Source: UBA5336 sp964412785
Lineage (GTDB): Bacteria; Pseudomonadota; Alphaproteobacteria; Caulobacterales; Hyphomonadaceae
Reading direction: 5' to 3'
NCBI GenBank assembly: GCA_964412785.1
Contig: CAYPQD010000017.1
Location: forward strand, 1 to 52,824
Length of the DNA stretch: 52,824 bases
Part shown: positions 9,165 through 17,619 of the stretch, piece by piece
How positions within the stretch are numbered: the stretch's first letter is position 1
Layout: the number at the start of each line of letters is the position of its first letter
Notes under the pieces: generated by a model
Seen by the model: the letters and a program-made list of their open reading frames with translations, nothing else
Told to the model about the DNA's origin: nothing
The model's database searches: none
Program-made: the position numbers and the translations under genes

Positions 9165-10022
9165 ATGATCGACCATCTGTTCCTGAGCGTCGGCACGATG
9201 AAGGCCGGAACGACCTGGCTCAACCGGATGATGATGAACCATCCGGACGTCTACTTTTCTCCGGAGAAGGAGATCCACTTCTTCGCAGACCCCGACGGGA
9301 CGAGCGGCCCGATGACCCGGAAGGCCCGGCTGGAGCGCTATCAGCGGGTGGTGCGCAATCTCAAGGTGGAGGGCCTGTCCCCGCGGGCGCGCGCCAATCT
9401 GTCATGGTATGCCAACCGCTATCTCGACGGGCCGATGGGCGCGGAGTGGTATGAGGCCCTGTTCGTGCGCCGCAAGGGCCAGCGCTATTGCGCCGATTTC
9501 TCGAACCTCTATGCCACCCTCAGCGCGGAGCGTTGGGCCTATGCGCGCACGGTCGCCTCCAGCATCCGTGCGGTCTACACAATGCGCCATCCGATCGAGC
9601 GGCTATGGTCTCAGGTCAAGTTCGAGCTGGAATTCAACGATCGCGGCGAGGCGGTCCGGGACCTGACAGCGGAGGATTTCGACGCCTTTTTCGCCCGCCC
9701 GGATGTGGCTGCGAACGCCGACTATGCCGGCGTCGTCCAGTCGCTGCGCAACTGCCTGTCGGGCGAGGAGCTGAAGATCGATTTCTTCGAGGATGTCCGC
9801 GCCGATCCGCTGGGCGCGCTGCGCCGGATCGAGCGCTTTCTCGGCATTCGCGAGCACACCTATCGTGAGGACCAGCTCGGCAGGCAGGTGAACCCGTCCA
9901 AGCCCGCGGCAATGCCGGACGCCTTCCTGCGCCATGCCGAGCCGATCCACCAGCGTCAGGTCGAGCAGCTGACCGCGCTTGGCCTGCGTCCGCCGCGGGC
10001 CTGGGACCTGGTGCCCGCCTGA
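9165..10022 (+). CDS. Sulfotransferase-domain protein
   Basis: A 285-residue PAPS-dependent sulfotransferase-fold protein. The 5'-phosphosulfate loop is VGTMKAGTTWL right at the N-terminus (residues 8-18). The 3'-phosphate motif is YTMRHPIERLWSQ (about 132-144, arginine and neighbouring residues present). I chose the ATG at 9165 because the family starts just before this first strand. An in-frame GTG at 9123, with GGGAG upstream, would add 14 residues and cannot be excluded. It follows the PilZ gene by 72 bp and is 17 kb away from the sulfotransferase group at 27-31 kb. The acceptor (glycan, lipid or other) is unknown. Confidence 0.82.
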   Translation: MIDHLFLSVGTMKAGTTWLNRMMMNHPDVYFSPEKEIHFFADPDGTSGPMTRKARLERYQRVVRNLKVEGLSPRARANLSWYANRYLDGPMGAEWYEALFVRRKGQRYCADFSNLYATLSAERWAYARTVASSIRAVYTMRHPIERLWSQVKFELEFNDRGEAVRDLTAEDFDAFFARPDVAANADYAGVVQSLRNCLSGEELKIDFFEDVRADPLGALRRIERFLGIREHTYREDQLGRQVNPSKPAAMPDAFLRHAEPIHQRQVEQLTALGLRPPRAWDLVPA

Positions 10023-10123
10023 GGCGGGTTTCCTATCGCTGACGGCCATCTGGCGTTCGCCAGACGCCTCAGCGGGGGGCGGGCTGACCGGCCGACGGGC
10101 CCCGCCCGCTGGCGCGTTTCCTT

Positions 10124-10173
10124 ATAGCGGCGCCATAGCAGCGCCCGGCCAAATGGACCGCTCGCGTCGCTAT
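10124..10173. repeat. Short hairpin repeat, copy 1 of 2
   Basis: Inverted arms ATAGCGGCG (10124-10132) and CGTCGCTAT (10165-10173) flank a core containing GCGCCCGGCCAAATGGA. The same core, with GCGCCCGGCCGAATGGA, sits inside another hairpin at 30538-30580. One arm includes the TAG stop of the DMT transporter, so the element begins at the 3' end of that gene. It may act as a transcription terminator without a T-tract, or be a REP-like repeat. Confidence 0.5.
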
Positions 10174-11111
10174 TCGACGATATCGCTCGCCGGAAGGCGG
10201 GCCTCGCGGCGGCTGGCAAAGCGGCTTTCCATCGCCACCATCAGGCAGGCGAGGATGATCACGCCGGCGCCGCCAAACAGCCGCCAGCCAGGCACCTCGC
10301 CGAACAGGAGCCAGCCGAACAGGGCACTCCAGATAAGGGCGGTGTATTCGATGGGCGCCAGGCGCTGCGCCGGTGCGCGGGCATAGGCAAGGGTAAACAA
10401 CCACCAGATGCCGAGGCCGAACAGGCCGAGCGCGGCAAGGACCGGCAGCTCCGACGGCGCCGGCACCGGATCGGTGGCGATCAGGAGAGGCAGGCCGATC
10501 AGCCCGGGGATGACGTTCGCCAGCATGACAATGGTCAGCGCGTCCTCCTTCTGGGCCCGCATGCGCAACAGCACGACCGAGATCGCATAGCAGAGCGCAG
10601 AGACGAGCACGCTGAGCGTCCCGACGAGGCGGTTGCCGTCTGCAGGCGCACCGCCGGTCTCGCCCGACAGGGCCAGCGCGGCACCGGCAAAGCCGATAAT
10701 GCTGGCGCCGACCGCGATCGCCCCAAATCTCTCGCCAAGGACGATGCGTGCGACCGGTGCGATCATCAGGGCAGCGGTAAATCCGATCACCGTGGCCTCG
10801 GCGAGGCCCAGCTGCGTCAGGGAGTAGAAGAAGAACAGGGCGGCGCCGAGATGGATGGTGCCGCGCACGGTGTGGAAGCGCCACGCCTCCCAGCCGGGCC
10901 AGGGCCGGCGCGCGAACTGGAAGATCGCAAGCGCATAGACCCCGCCAAACAGGAACCGCCAGACAGTCAGCGCGACCACGTTGATCTCAGCCGACAGCCA
11001 TTTGACGGACACGTCGATCAGGCAGCCGCAGAACACGCCGGCCGCAGCGATCAGGAGAGGTGAAGGCTGGCGCACCCACCGCCGGTTGGGACCCGGCGGC
11101 GGGGCTGTCAA
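10170..11111 (-). CDS. DMT-superfamily transporter (EamA domains)
   Basis: A 313-residue integral membrane protein with about ten hydrophobic segments in two EamA repeats (about residues 18-150 and 165-300). This matches the drug/metabolite exporter superfamily (RhtA/YdcZ-like permeases). The second repeat carries the usual PIEYTALIWSALFGWLLFGE text. The frame begins with TTG at 11111, just 13 bp after the PhoH gene stop. A GTG at 11075 (VRQPSPLL) is an alternative start, since neither has a convincing ribosome site. It probably forms one transcription unit with the PhoH-like gene. Substrate unknown. Confidence 0.85.
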   Translation of the reverse strand: MTAPPPGPNRRWVRQPSPLLIAAAGVFCGCLIDVSVKWLSAEINVVALTVWRFLFGGVYALAIFQFARRPWPGWEAWRFHTVRGTIHLGAALFFFYSLTQLGLAEATVIGFTAALMIAPVARIVLGERFGAIAVGASIIGFAGAALALSGETGGAPADGNRLVGTLSVLVSALCYAISVVLLRMRAQKEDALTIVMLANVIPGLIGLPLLIATDPVPAPSELPVLAALGLFGLGIWWLFTLAYARAPAQRLAPIEYTALIWSALFGWLLFGEVPGWRLFGGAGVIILACLMVAMESRFASRREARLPASDIVE

Positions 11112-11124
11112 GCGTGAACGCCGC

Positions 11125-11931
11125 CTACAGGGCGTCGAGCATCTGTGCGACCAGCGGGTGGCGCACCACGTCCTTGCCGGTCAGGCGGACCACCGACACG
11201 TTCTCCATGGTTTCCAGCCGGTCCGCGATCGTCGCCAGTCCGGACAGTTCGGGCAGCAGGTCGGACTGGTTCGGGTCGCCGGTCACGACCATGGTCGAGT
11301 GCCAGCCGAGCCGGGTCAGCAGCATCTTGAGCTGCGTGTAGGTGCAGTTCTGCGCCTCGTCGATCACGATGAAGGCATTGTTGAGGGTACGCCCGCGCAT
11401 GAAACCGATCGGGGCGATCTCGATCAGCCCCTCGGCCATCATGTGCTTGAGCTGCTGCGGCGACAGGCGGTCGGAAAGGGCATCGTAAAGCGGGCGGAGA
11501 TAGGGCGCGAGCTTGTCCTCCATGGCACCTGGCAGGAAGCCGATCTGCTCACCGGCCTCCACGGCCGGACGCGACAGCACGATCCGGCCGACCTTGCCCT
11601 TCTGCAGGGCTTCGACGGCCTTGGAGATGGCAAGGTAGGTCTTGCCGGTGCCGGCCGGACCGAGGGCGGCCACGAGCGGCACGCTGTCAAGCGCCTTGAG
11701 GAGCTCGGCCTGGCCTTCCGAGCGTGGCTTGATGTTCTTCTGGTAACGCTGGTCGCGCGGCGGGGCCTTGCCCGGCAGCGTTCTGGTCACCGTTTCGCCA
11801 TCGGTCGGGTGCCAGCCGCCCTCGATCGCATAGAGTTCCGCGCGCGGCGCCGGACGCTGATCCTCAAGGAAGCGGGTGGCATCGAAATCGGCCTGGGCGC
11901 GAAGGCGTTTGGCGACGTTGCGTTTTCCCAT
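11125..11931 (-). CDS. PhoH family protein (P-loop ATPase)
   Basis: A 268-residue PhoH-type NTPase. Walker A is LGPAGTGKTYLA (about 117-128) and Walker B is AFIVIDEAQNCT (about 206-217), followed by the LTRLGWHSTMVVTGDPNQSD sensor region. The family is linked to RNA metabolism and phosphate or stress responses, but its exact activity is unsettled. The ATG at 11931 is chosen because AAAGGAG stands 6 bp upstream. The frame runs 65 codons further up but would read through the leader terminator described at 11960. It is followed by the DMT transporter. It is not beside ybeY, unlike the classic phoH/ybeZ context. Confidence 0.9.
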   Translation of the reverse strand: MGKRNVAKRLRAQADFDATRFLEDQRPAPRAELYAIEGGWHPTDGETVTRTLPGKAPPRDQRYQKNIKPRSEGQAELLKALDSVPLVAALGPAGTGKTYLAISKAVEALQKGKVGRIVLSRPAVEAGEQIGFLPGAMEDKLAPYLRPLYDALSDRLSPQQLKHMMAEGLIEIAPIGFMRGRTLNNAFIVIDEAQNCTYTQLKMLLTRLGWHSTMVVTGDPNQSDLLPELSGLATIADRLETMENVSVVRLTGKDVVRHPLVAQMLDAL

Positions 11932-11959
11932 GGATGGCTCCTTTGCGGATGGGGACGGC

Positions 11960-11995
11960 AAAAAAAATGCCGCCGGGCCAGCGGGCCGGGCGGCA
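11960..11995 (-). terminator. Intrinsic terminator in the leader of the PhoH-like gene
   Basis: Read on the minus strand, arms of 12 bases (11995-11984 and 11979-11968, one mismatch) close a 4-base loop and are followed by eight T residues (11967-11960). It ends 28 bp before the PhoH ATG. No minus-strand gene lies upstream for more than 750 bp, so it must end either an unannotated small RNA or a regulated leader. Confidence 0.65.
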
Positions 11996-12204
11996 GGGGA
12001 AGCATGCGGGGTCGTGAGGGCAGGAGACACTGCAGCGCCCCCGGGTGGGGCACCGGCTTTTCGCCTCGGCTCCTCTGCGCTGTGGGGCAAGCGGCACTGC
12101 CTTTCACGTCGCGAATCTGACACCACTTGACCCTAGCAAGGTTAACGGGGGCTTAATAGAGGAGCGGTGGCGCGAACCGGCGCCGCAGCGGCAGGGAGGC
12201 AGGC

Positions 12205-12735
12205 ATGGCCATCTACCAACTCGACGGGATCGCGGTCGACACGCCGGCAAGCGGCAATTTCTGGGTGGCGGAAACCGCTGCGGTGATGGGCCGGGTGATC
12301 CTGCGCGAGAATGCCAGCATCTGGTATGGCGCGACCCTGCGCGGCGACAATGACCCGATCGAGATCGGCGAGAATTCCAACATCCAGGATGGCAGCGTCC
12401 TGCACACCGATATCGGCTGCCCGCTGACGGTCGGGCGGGATGTCACCGTGGGTCACATGGTAATGCTGCACGGCTGCACGATTGGCGACGAGACGCTGAT
12501 CGGCATTGGCTCGACCATTCTTAACAGGGCGAGGATTGGCCGCAACTGCATCATCGGGGCACACAGCCTTGTCCCCGAGGGCAAGGACATCCCGGACAAT
12601 TCCCTGGTGATGGGCGCACCAGGCAAGGTGGTGCGGCAGGTCACGCCACAGCAGGTCCAGATGATCGCGATGTCGGCGCACCATTATGTGGAGAACTGGA
12701 AGCGCCACCGGGCGGGGCTGAAGCGGATCGACTAG
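12205..12735 (+). CDS. Gamma-carbonic anhydrase family protein
   Basis: A 176-residue left-handed beta-helix protein of hexapeptide repeats, matching the YrdA/PaaY/gamma-carbonic-anhydrase-like group. The metal-site region is DGSVLHTDIGCPLTVG followed by VTVGHMVMLHGCTIGD. The three histidines that bind zinc between subunits of the trimer are therefore present. The last 30 residues form the expected C-terminal helix (HHYVENWKRHRAG). GGAGG lies 6 bp before the ATG. Many family members have weak or no carbonic anhydrase activity, so the enzyme role is family-level inference. It faces the GYF_2 gene across a 27 bp convergent gap. Confidence 0.9.
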   Translation: MAIYQLDGIAVDTPASGNFWVAETAAVMGRVILRENASIWYGATLRGDNDPIEIGENSNIQDGSVLHTDIGCPLTVGRDVTVGHMVMLHGCTIGDETLIGIGSTILNRARIGRNCIIGAHSLVPEGKDIPDNSLVMGAPGKVVRQVTPQQVQMIAMSAHHYVENWKRHRAGLKRID

Positions 12736-12762
12736 GGCGGTTACAGGGCTGTTGTGCGCGGT

Positions 12763-13299
12763 CTAGTCGACCTCACGGTCCCACACCGAGCGGACGGCCA
12801 CATCGACTTCCGGGCCGAGATTGCGCCAGGCGAGGCGATTGTGGTTGGCGTCGACCACAAGGAAGCGGTCGGCCGCTCCGATGGCTGCGCCGAGGGTGTT
12901 CTGGACGCGGGCGAGTTTCTGGCGCGAGCGCAGGATGAACGTGCCGGGGAACACTTCGACAAACCGGCCGAGCGAACTCATCGCGCGGATAAGCGCCAGG
13001 CTTGACTCGCCGCGGAGGCTGGAGACCACGACAAAGTTGGAGGTGGCCGCCTCGCCGTCCTGATCGTCGCGCGGGCGCTGCTGCCGGCTCGCCAGGGCGG
13101 CGCCGAGTTCCGGGACCGTCCGCGCCGGGCGGAATGCGCCTTCGCCTCGGGTGACCAGGGTTTCGAGGCCGACCCGGCGTTCGGAAATGAACCGGCGCAT
13201 CTGTCCGAGGGTGTAGGGCCCATAGTCGGTGTCACCGACCATGACCCGCCAGATGGGCGGATCGACTTCCCTCAGCTCAAGAACCGCGTCACTGGACAT
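12763..13299 (-). CDS. GYF_2-domain (DUF4339-like) protein of unknown function
   Basis: A 178-residue soluble protein. Residues about 15-60 (WRVMVGDTDYGPYTLGQMRR...GAFRPA) read as a GYF_2/DUF4339 module, a small fold thought to mediate protein contacts. A low-complexity linker (about 68-85) leads to a second domain of about 90 residues that I do not recognise (VVVSSLRGESSLALIRAMSS...NTLGAAIGAADRFLVVD). There is no signal peptide or membrane segment. It is divergent from the enoyl-CoA hydratase (120 bp) and convergent with the carbonic-anhydrase-like gene. Confidence 0.75.
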   Translation of the reverse strand: MSSDAVLELREVDPPIWRVMVGDTDYGPYTLGQMRRFISERRVGLETLVTRGEGAFRPARTVPELGAALASRQQRPRDDQDGEAATSNFVVVSSLRGESSLALIRAMSSLGRFVEVFPGTFILRSRQKLARVQNTLGAAIGAADRFLVVDANHNRLAWRNLGPEVDVAVRSVWDREVD

Positions 13300-13419
13300 C
13301 GTCCTGCTTTCCTTCTCCAGTTTCGGTCGCGATCAACCAACTGCCGCCCTGTCCCTTGCAAAAGCACTGCCAGCGCGTACCCCTGAACGCTGAACAAACC
13401 ACAAAGCGAGGATGCAGGG

Positions 13420-14208
13420 ATGGCCGGGATTGATGGACTGGAGTTCGTGAACACGCAGGTGGAGGAGCGCCTGCTGATCGTGGAAATCAACCGGCCGGAA
13501 CGGATGAACGCCCTGCACCCGCCGGCCAATGAGGAACTGGCGCGCATCTTCGACCACTTCGCAGAGAGCGCCGACCTGTGGGTCGCGATCATCACCGGCG
13601 CCGGTGACAAGGCGTTCTGCGCAGGCAATGACCTGCGCTGGCAGGCGGAGGGCAATCCGGTCTCGGTGCCCGCGACCGGCTTTGCCGGGCTGACCAACCG
13701 CCATGGCCTGCACAAGCCGGTGATTGCCGCCGTCAACGGCGTTGCCATGGGAGGCGGCTTCGAGATCGCGCTGGCCTGCGACCTGATCATCGCGTCCGAG
13801 GGCGCGCGCTTTGCCCTGCCCGAGCCGAAGGTCGGCCTCGCCGCGCTGGCTGGCGGCCTGCACCGTCTGCCGCGCCAGATCCCGCTGAAGCAGGCGATGG
13901 GCATGATCCTGACCGGCCGGCATGTTCCGGCAGCCGAGGGCGCCGCGCTGGGCTTCGTCAACGAGGTGGTGGCCGATGGCGCGGTGATCGATGCGGCGCG
14001 GCGTTGGGCCGGGATGATCCTTGAGTGCAGCCCGATGTCGATCCGCGCTTCCAAGCAGGCTGTCATGGAGGGCCTTGACCAGGCGCGCTACCAGGACGCC
14101 TTCGAAGGCGAGTACCAGGCGGTCCTCGACATGTTCCGCAGTGGGGATTTCAGGGAAGGCCCGCGCGCCTTTGCGGAGAAGCGCAAGCCGAACTGGACCG
14201 GCGCCTAG
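13420..14208 (+). CDS. Enoyl-CoA hydratase/isomerase family protein
   Basis: A 262-residue crotonase-fold enzyme. The oxyanion-hole segment is ITGAGDKAFCAGNDL (about 62-76). The second is NGVAMGGGFEIALACDLIIA (about 107-126), with the acidic pair region FALPEPKVGL after it. Members hydrate or isomerise 2-enoyl-CoA esters in fatty-acid or amino-acid breakdown; the exact substrate cannot be called. Its TAG stop and the stop of kdsA on the other strand overlap in the four bases CTAG (14205-14208), so transcription converges head-on there. It lies 2 kb from the branched-chain dehydrogenase genes but on a separate unit. Confidence 0.88.
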   Translation: MAGIDGLEFVNTQVEERLLIVEINRPERMNALHPPANEELARIFDHFAESADLWVAIITGAGDKAFCAGNDLRWQAEGNPVSVPATGFAGLTNRHGLHKPVIAAVNGVAMGGGFEIALACDLIIASEGARFALPEPKVGLAALAGGLHRLPRQIPLKQAMGMILTGRHVPAAEGAALGFVNEVVADGAVIDAARRWAGMILECSPMSIRASKQAVMEGLDQARYQDAFEGEYQAVLDMFRSGDFREGPRAFAEKRKPNWTGA

Positions 14209-15056
14209 CCGCTCACCACCTCGTGCAGGGCCTTCAGGCGGGCAAGGAGCGCCGGTGCGGCGTCGAGCGGCAGGCAGCTCGGCCCGTCACACAGCGCCTT
14301 GTCCGGCTCAGGGTGGAATTCGAGGAACACGCCATCCGCGCCGGCGGCCACGGCGGCTTGGGCAATCACCGGGACGCCGTCGCGCCGTCCTCCGGTGGAA
14401 CCGCCGGCGGTGCGTGGGTCGGCGCCCGGAAGCTGGACGGCATGGGTCGCATCAATGGTCACCGGCACCCCGAGCGCCTTCATCTGCGGGATCGCCAGCA
14501 TGTCGACGACCAGGTTGTTGTAGCCGAAGGACGCGCCGCGTTCGCACAGGATGGTGGGATTGCGCTCGGTGACTTCGCCGACCTTGGAGACGATGTTCCT
14601 CGCATCCCAGGGGGCGAGGAACTGCCCCTTCTTGACGTGCAGCCAGCCGCCACGCGCATCAATGGCGGCCGCGGCGGTCACAACCAGGTCGGTCTGGCGG
14701 CACAGGAAGGCGGGGATCTGCACCACCGCACAGACATCGGCGACGGCGCCGACCTGGTGCGGCTCATGCACATCGGTCACGACAGGCACGCCGAGTGCGT
14801 CGCGCACCGACGCCAGCATGTTCAGGCCCTCGTCGAGGCCCGGGCCCCGGTAAGAGGTGATGGACGAGCGGTTGGCCTTGTCGAAGCTCGCCTTGAAGAC
14901 GAACGGAAGACCAAGCCCGTCGCAGGCCGCCTTAAGCGCCTCGCCGACGCGCAGTGCCAGGTCCTGGCTTTCCAGCACATTGAGCCCCGCCATCACGCAC
15001 AGCGGGTGGCCCGTGCCGATCGACAGGTCATGCGAAGCGAGGGTGAGCGATGCCAT
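14205..15056 (-). CDS. kdsA: 3-deoxy-8-phosphooctulonate synthase
   Basis: KDO-8-phosphate synthase (283 residues) joins phosphoenolpyruvate and arabinose-5-phosphate for lipopolysaccharide core synthesis. Family text is clear throughout: GLNVLES near residues 24-30, KASFDKANRSSI (PEP site), TDVHEP, IPAFLCRQTDL, CERGASFGYNNLVVDM, and the late FHPEPDKALCDGPSCLPL. Asn 26 in GLNVLES is the residue of the metal-independent class, as in E. coli KdsA; metal-dependent enzymes have Cys there. AAGGA precedes the ATG by 7 bp. It is transcribed away from the tRNA, which lies on the same strand 90 bp upstream. Confidence 0.95.
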   Translation of the reverse strand: MASLTLASHDLSIGTGHPLCVMAGLNVLESQDLALRVGEALKAACDGLGLPFVFKASFDKANRSSITSYRGPGLDEGLNMLASVRDALGVPVVTDVHEPHQVGAVADVCAVVQIPAFLCRQTDLVVTAAAAIDARGGWLHVKKGQFLAPWDARNIVSKVGEVTERNPTILCERGASFGYNNLVVDMLAIPQMKALGVPVTIDATHAVQLPGADPRTAGGSTGGRRDGVPVIAQAAVAAGADGVFLEFHPEPDKALCDGPSCLPLDAAPALLARLKALHEVVSG

Positions 15057-15146
15057 GGGCGGTCCTTCGAAGCTGTCTCTCCCCGCTCACTAGCCGAACC
15101 CGGGGGACCTGTAATCGCGTCCTTGCAGCCTTGCCGGAGCGGGATG

Positions 15147-15222
15147 TGGTAGGCCCGGAGGGACTCGAACCCCCAACCAAACCGTTATGAGCGGTCCGCT
15201 CTAACCATTGAGCTACGGGCCC
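15147..15222 (-). tRNA. tRNA with CAU anticodon, most likely tRNA-Ile2
   Basis: A 76-base cloverleaf on the minus strand. The acceptor stem is GGGCCCG/CGGGCCT, the D-stem GCTC/GAGC with an 8-base loop, the anticodon stem GACCG/CGGTT with loop CTCATAA (anticodon CAT), and the T-stem GGGGG/CCCTC with TTCGAGT. The discriminator is A, and CCA is encoded at 15147-15149. The D-loop and variable loop resemble E. coli ileX rather than the initiator or elongator methionine tRNAs. I therefore favour isoleucine-2, whose wobble C would need lysidine modification by TilS. Confidence 0.85.
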
Positions 15223-15325
15223 CGGGCTCTGCGATGACGCAGCCGGACCATGCCCCGGCCTTGATCGCGCCGCAATGGGCAGATTACTGATGGAGACGCC
15301 TGCTTTCAGTTAGGGAAGACCGATC

Positions 15326-16084
15326 ATGTCGCACCCAATCCGCCTCGCCTCGCCGGCACTCGCCCTGGGCCTCCTTGCACTGGCCGCCTGCGGGGATCGC
15401 GGCTATGCTGACACGGTGGCCGGCCACCCCAATTCCATCCAGCCGGAAACGACCCTGTCGATTTCCGCAGAGGGCAGCGTCAATCGCGCGCCCGACATCG
15501 CCTTCCTGCAATCGGGCGTCCGGGTCGAGGCCAAGACCGCCGAGCAGGCAATGCGCAAGGCCGCCGAAGCGATGAACGGCGTGTTCGGGGTGCTGGAGGC
15601 CGCCGGTGTCGCCAGGACCGATATGCAGACGTCGAATTTCTCGCTGCAGCCACGCTATGATTATGTCCGGCCCGACCGCGATAACCAGAGCGGCACGCGC
15701 GTGCTTGCCGGCTATGCCGTTTCCAACGACCTGACGGTGAAGGTCCGCGACCTCGACACACTCGGCAAGACCATGGACGCGCTGGTTGGCGCGGGTGGCA
15801 ATACCTTCTCCGGCATCCGCTTTGCGCTCGACGATGACAGCGAGGCCCTCGACGAAGCGCGCCGCTCGGCCATGACAGCGGCACGCGCGCGCGCAGACCT
15901 CTATGCCGAGGCCGCAGGCTACAAGGTCGCGCGGATCGTCTCGATCAGCGAGAGCGGCGGTTACAGCCCACAGCCGATGATGATGCAGGCGCGCGGTGCG
16001 GTCGCGGAGATGGATACGCCGATCGCCGGTGGCGAGGTCGGCTATAACGTCTCAGTCAACGTTCTCTTCGAACTGCGGAAATAG
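15326..16084 (+). CDS. SIMPL-domain (DUF541) lipoprotein
   Basis: A 252-residue predicted lipoprotein. The signal ends in lipobox LAACG (cysteine at about residue 22). The rest is a SIMPL/DUF541 domain as in YggE, with the expected openings ISAEGSVNRAPDIAFLQSGV, GYAVSNDLTVKVRDLDTLGK, AMTAARARADLYAEAAGYK and the final strand YNVSVNVLFEL. Family members form periplasmic oligomeric rings with poorly defined roles, including oxidative stress in YggE. GGGAAG lies 8 bp upstream of the ATG. It is monocistronic, divergent from the tRNA by 103 bp. Confidence 0.9.
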   Translation: MSHPIRLASPALALGLLALAACGDRGYADTVAGHPNSIQPETTLSISAEGSVNRAPDIAFLQSGVRVEAKTAEQAMRKAAEAMNGVFGVLEAAGVARTDMQTSNFSLQPRYDYVRPDRDNQSGTRVLAGYAVSNDLTVKVRDLDTLGKTMDALVGAGGNTFSGIRFALDDDSEALDEARRSAMTAARARADLYAEAAGYKVARIVSISESGGYSPQPMMMQARGAVAEMDTPIAGGEVGYNVSVNVLFELRK

Positions 16085-16247
16085 CCCGCCGGCGGCCGGC
16101 GCTGCACGCCCTCGCGGCAAAAGATTTCCTGACCTGTGCCCTGCAGGGTGATCCCTTGCGCGCGGACGCCCCGAAGCGATCAGCCGGGGCAAGGGGGTCG
16201 GAAAAACCGTCGGTTTCTGGTCGGGCTTGCCTATTTCTCAGGGGAAC

Positions 16248-16277
16248 TTGATAGGTTTGCCCGATTTGTGGCATAAG
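16248..16277 (+). promoter_or_regulatory. Candidate promoter of the branched-chain dehydrogenase operon
   Basis: TTGATA (16248-16253) and CATAAG (16272-16277) are 18 bp apart and about 30 bp before the E1 alpha start. A second CATAAT lies a few bases further on, in an A+T-rich patch that stands out from its surroundings. A strong GGAGGAAG ribosome site follows. No Lrp-like or BkdR gene is adjacent. Confidence 0.35.
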
Positions 16278-16306
16278 AACGCATAATTATTCTTCTGGAG
16301 GAAGCC

Positions 16307-17536
16307 ATGGCCGAACCGCAAGCCCACATTGATGTGCCGGCCCCCCTGTTCCGCCCGGGCGATACGCCGGAGTTCCAAGGCCTCGATATCCCGCCCGCCG
16401 GCAAGTTTGCCCGTCCCGACGTGCTTGCTGACGCGCGTGAGACGGTCGACCTCTCCTTCGGCCTGGTGCGCGTGCTTGACGACCATCATCGCGCGGTCGG
16501 CGACTGGAACCCGGGGCTGACCCCGGAGACCCTGCGCCAGGGCCTGAAGACCATGATGCTGACGCGGGCCTATGATGAGCGCATGCTGAAGATGCAGCGC
16601 ACCAAGCGGCTGTCCTTCTACATGAAGTCGCTGGGCGAGGAGGCGACCGCGATCGCCGCAGCGATGGCGCTGGATGAGGGCGACATGCTGTTTCCGTCCT
16701 ACCGCCAGCAGGGCGCCCTGATCGCGCGGGGCGCCAGCCTGCTCGACATGATGTGCCACTGCATTTCCAACGCGCGGGACAATCTCAAGGGCCGCCAGCT
16801 GCCGGTCCACTATGCCCGCCGGGACCTCAACTGGTTCTCCGTGTCGGGCAATCTGGGGACGCAATTCCCCCAGGCGGTCGGCTGGGCAATGGCAAGCGCG
16901 CTGAAGGGCGAGAACGCGATCGCGGCGTCCTGGGTTGGCGACGGCACCACCGCGGAAGGCGACTTCCATGGCGCACTGACCCTCGCCTCGACCTACAACG
17001 CCCCGGTCATCCTGAACGTGACCAACAATCAGTGGGCCATCTCGATGCATCAGTCGATTTCCGGCGGCAAGGCGCCGACCTTCGCCGCCAAGGCGATCGG
17101 CTATGGCATTCCTGGCCTGCGCGTTGACGGCAATGACTTCCTCGCCGTCCATGCCGCAACCCGGTGGGCGGCCGAGCGCGCACGTACCGGTGGCGGCGCG
17201 ACCCTTATCGAGCTCTACACCTATCGCGGCGAGGCGCATTCGACCTCCGACGACCCGTCGAGGTATCGTGCCAAGGATGAATGGAAGGCCTGGCCGCTGG
17301 GCGACCCGGTGGAGCGGCTGAAGGGCCACCTGATGGGCCTTGGCGAATGGACCGGCGAGGACCACGCGGCCTGGCAGGCCGAGTGCAAGGATACCGTGTC
17401 GGCCGCCTGGAAAGAGGCGCTGACCCACGGCACACTGGAAGAGGGTCCGCACGCGCCGATCCCGTCCATGTTCGAGGATGTCTATGCCGAGCAGCCCTGG
17501 CACCTGCGCCGCCAGCGCCAGATGCTCGGCCACTGA
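16307..17536 (+). CDS. bkdA1: Branched-chain 2-oxoacid dehydrogenase E1 component, alpha subunit
   Basis: A 409-residue thiamine-diphosphate decarboxylase subunit, which starts the oxidation of the 2-oxoacids from valine, leucine and isoleucine. The length matches BkdA1 of pseudomonads (about 410), longer than pyruvate E1 alpha. The ThDP motif is GDGTTAEGDFHGAL ending in NVTNNQWAIS (about 206-245). The phosphorylation-loop-like text YRGEAHSTSDDPSRYR is also present. The ATG is fixed by GGAGGAAG just upstream. First gene of the E1 alpha, E1 beta, E2, E3 unit (83 bp to the next). Confidence 0.93.
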   Translation: MAEPQAHIDVPAPLFRPGDTPEFQGLDIPPAGKFARPDVLADARETVDLSFGLVRVLDDHHRAVGDWNPGLTPETLRQGLKTMMLTRAYDERMLKMQRTKRLSFYMKSLGEEATAIAAAMALDEGDMLFPSYRQQGALIARGASLLDMMCHCISNARDNLKGRQLPVHYARRDLNWFSVSGNLGTQFPQAVGWAMASALKGENAIAASWVGDGTTAEGDFHGALTLASTYNAPVILNVTNNQWAISMHQSISGGKAPTFAAKAIGYGIPGLRVDGNDFLAVHAATRWAAERARTGGGATLIELYTYRGEAHSTSDDPSRYRAKDEWKAWPLGDPVERLKGHLMGLGEWTGEDHAAWQAECKDTVSAAWKEALTHGTLEEGPHAPIPSMFEDVYAEQPWHLRRQRQMLGH

Positions 17537-17619
17537 CCGGTCCGGCCCGGCAGCGCGTGGCGCGGCTGGGCCATTGACCTGCCCCCCCTTCCCCCCCGCG
17601 CTGACCGGAGAGCCATGGG

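Noticed and set aside
8295..9278. An N-terminal extension of the GMC oxidoreductase of about 328 residues
   Set aside because: The flavin motif begins at the ATG at 8294 with a proper ribosome site. The upstream part only mirrors the PilZ gene.
12015..12040. A B12-box-like string (GGCAGGAGACACTGC) suggesting a cobalamin riboswitch
   Set aside because: The rest of the conserved cobalamin riboswitch core is not present before it on the plus strand, and the next plus-strand gene is a carbonic-anhydrase-like protein.
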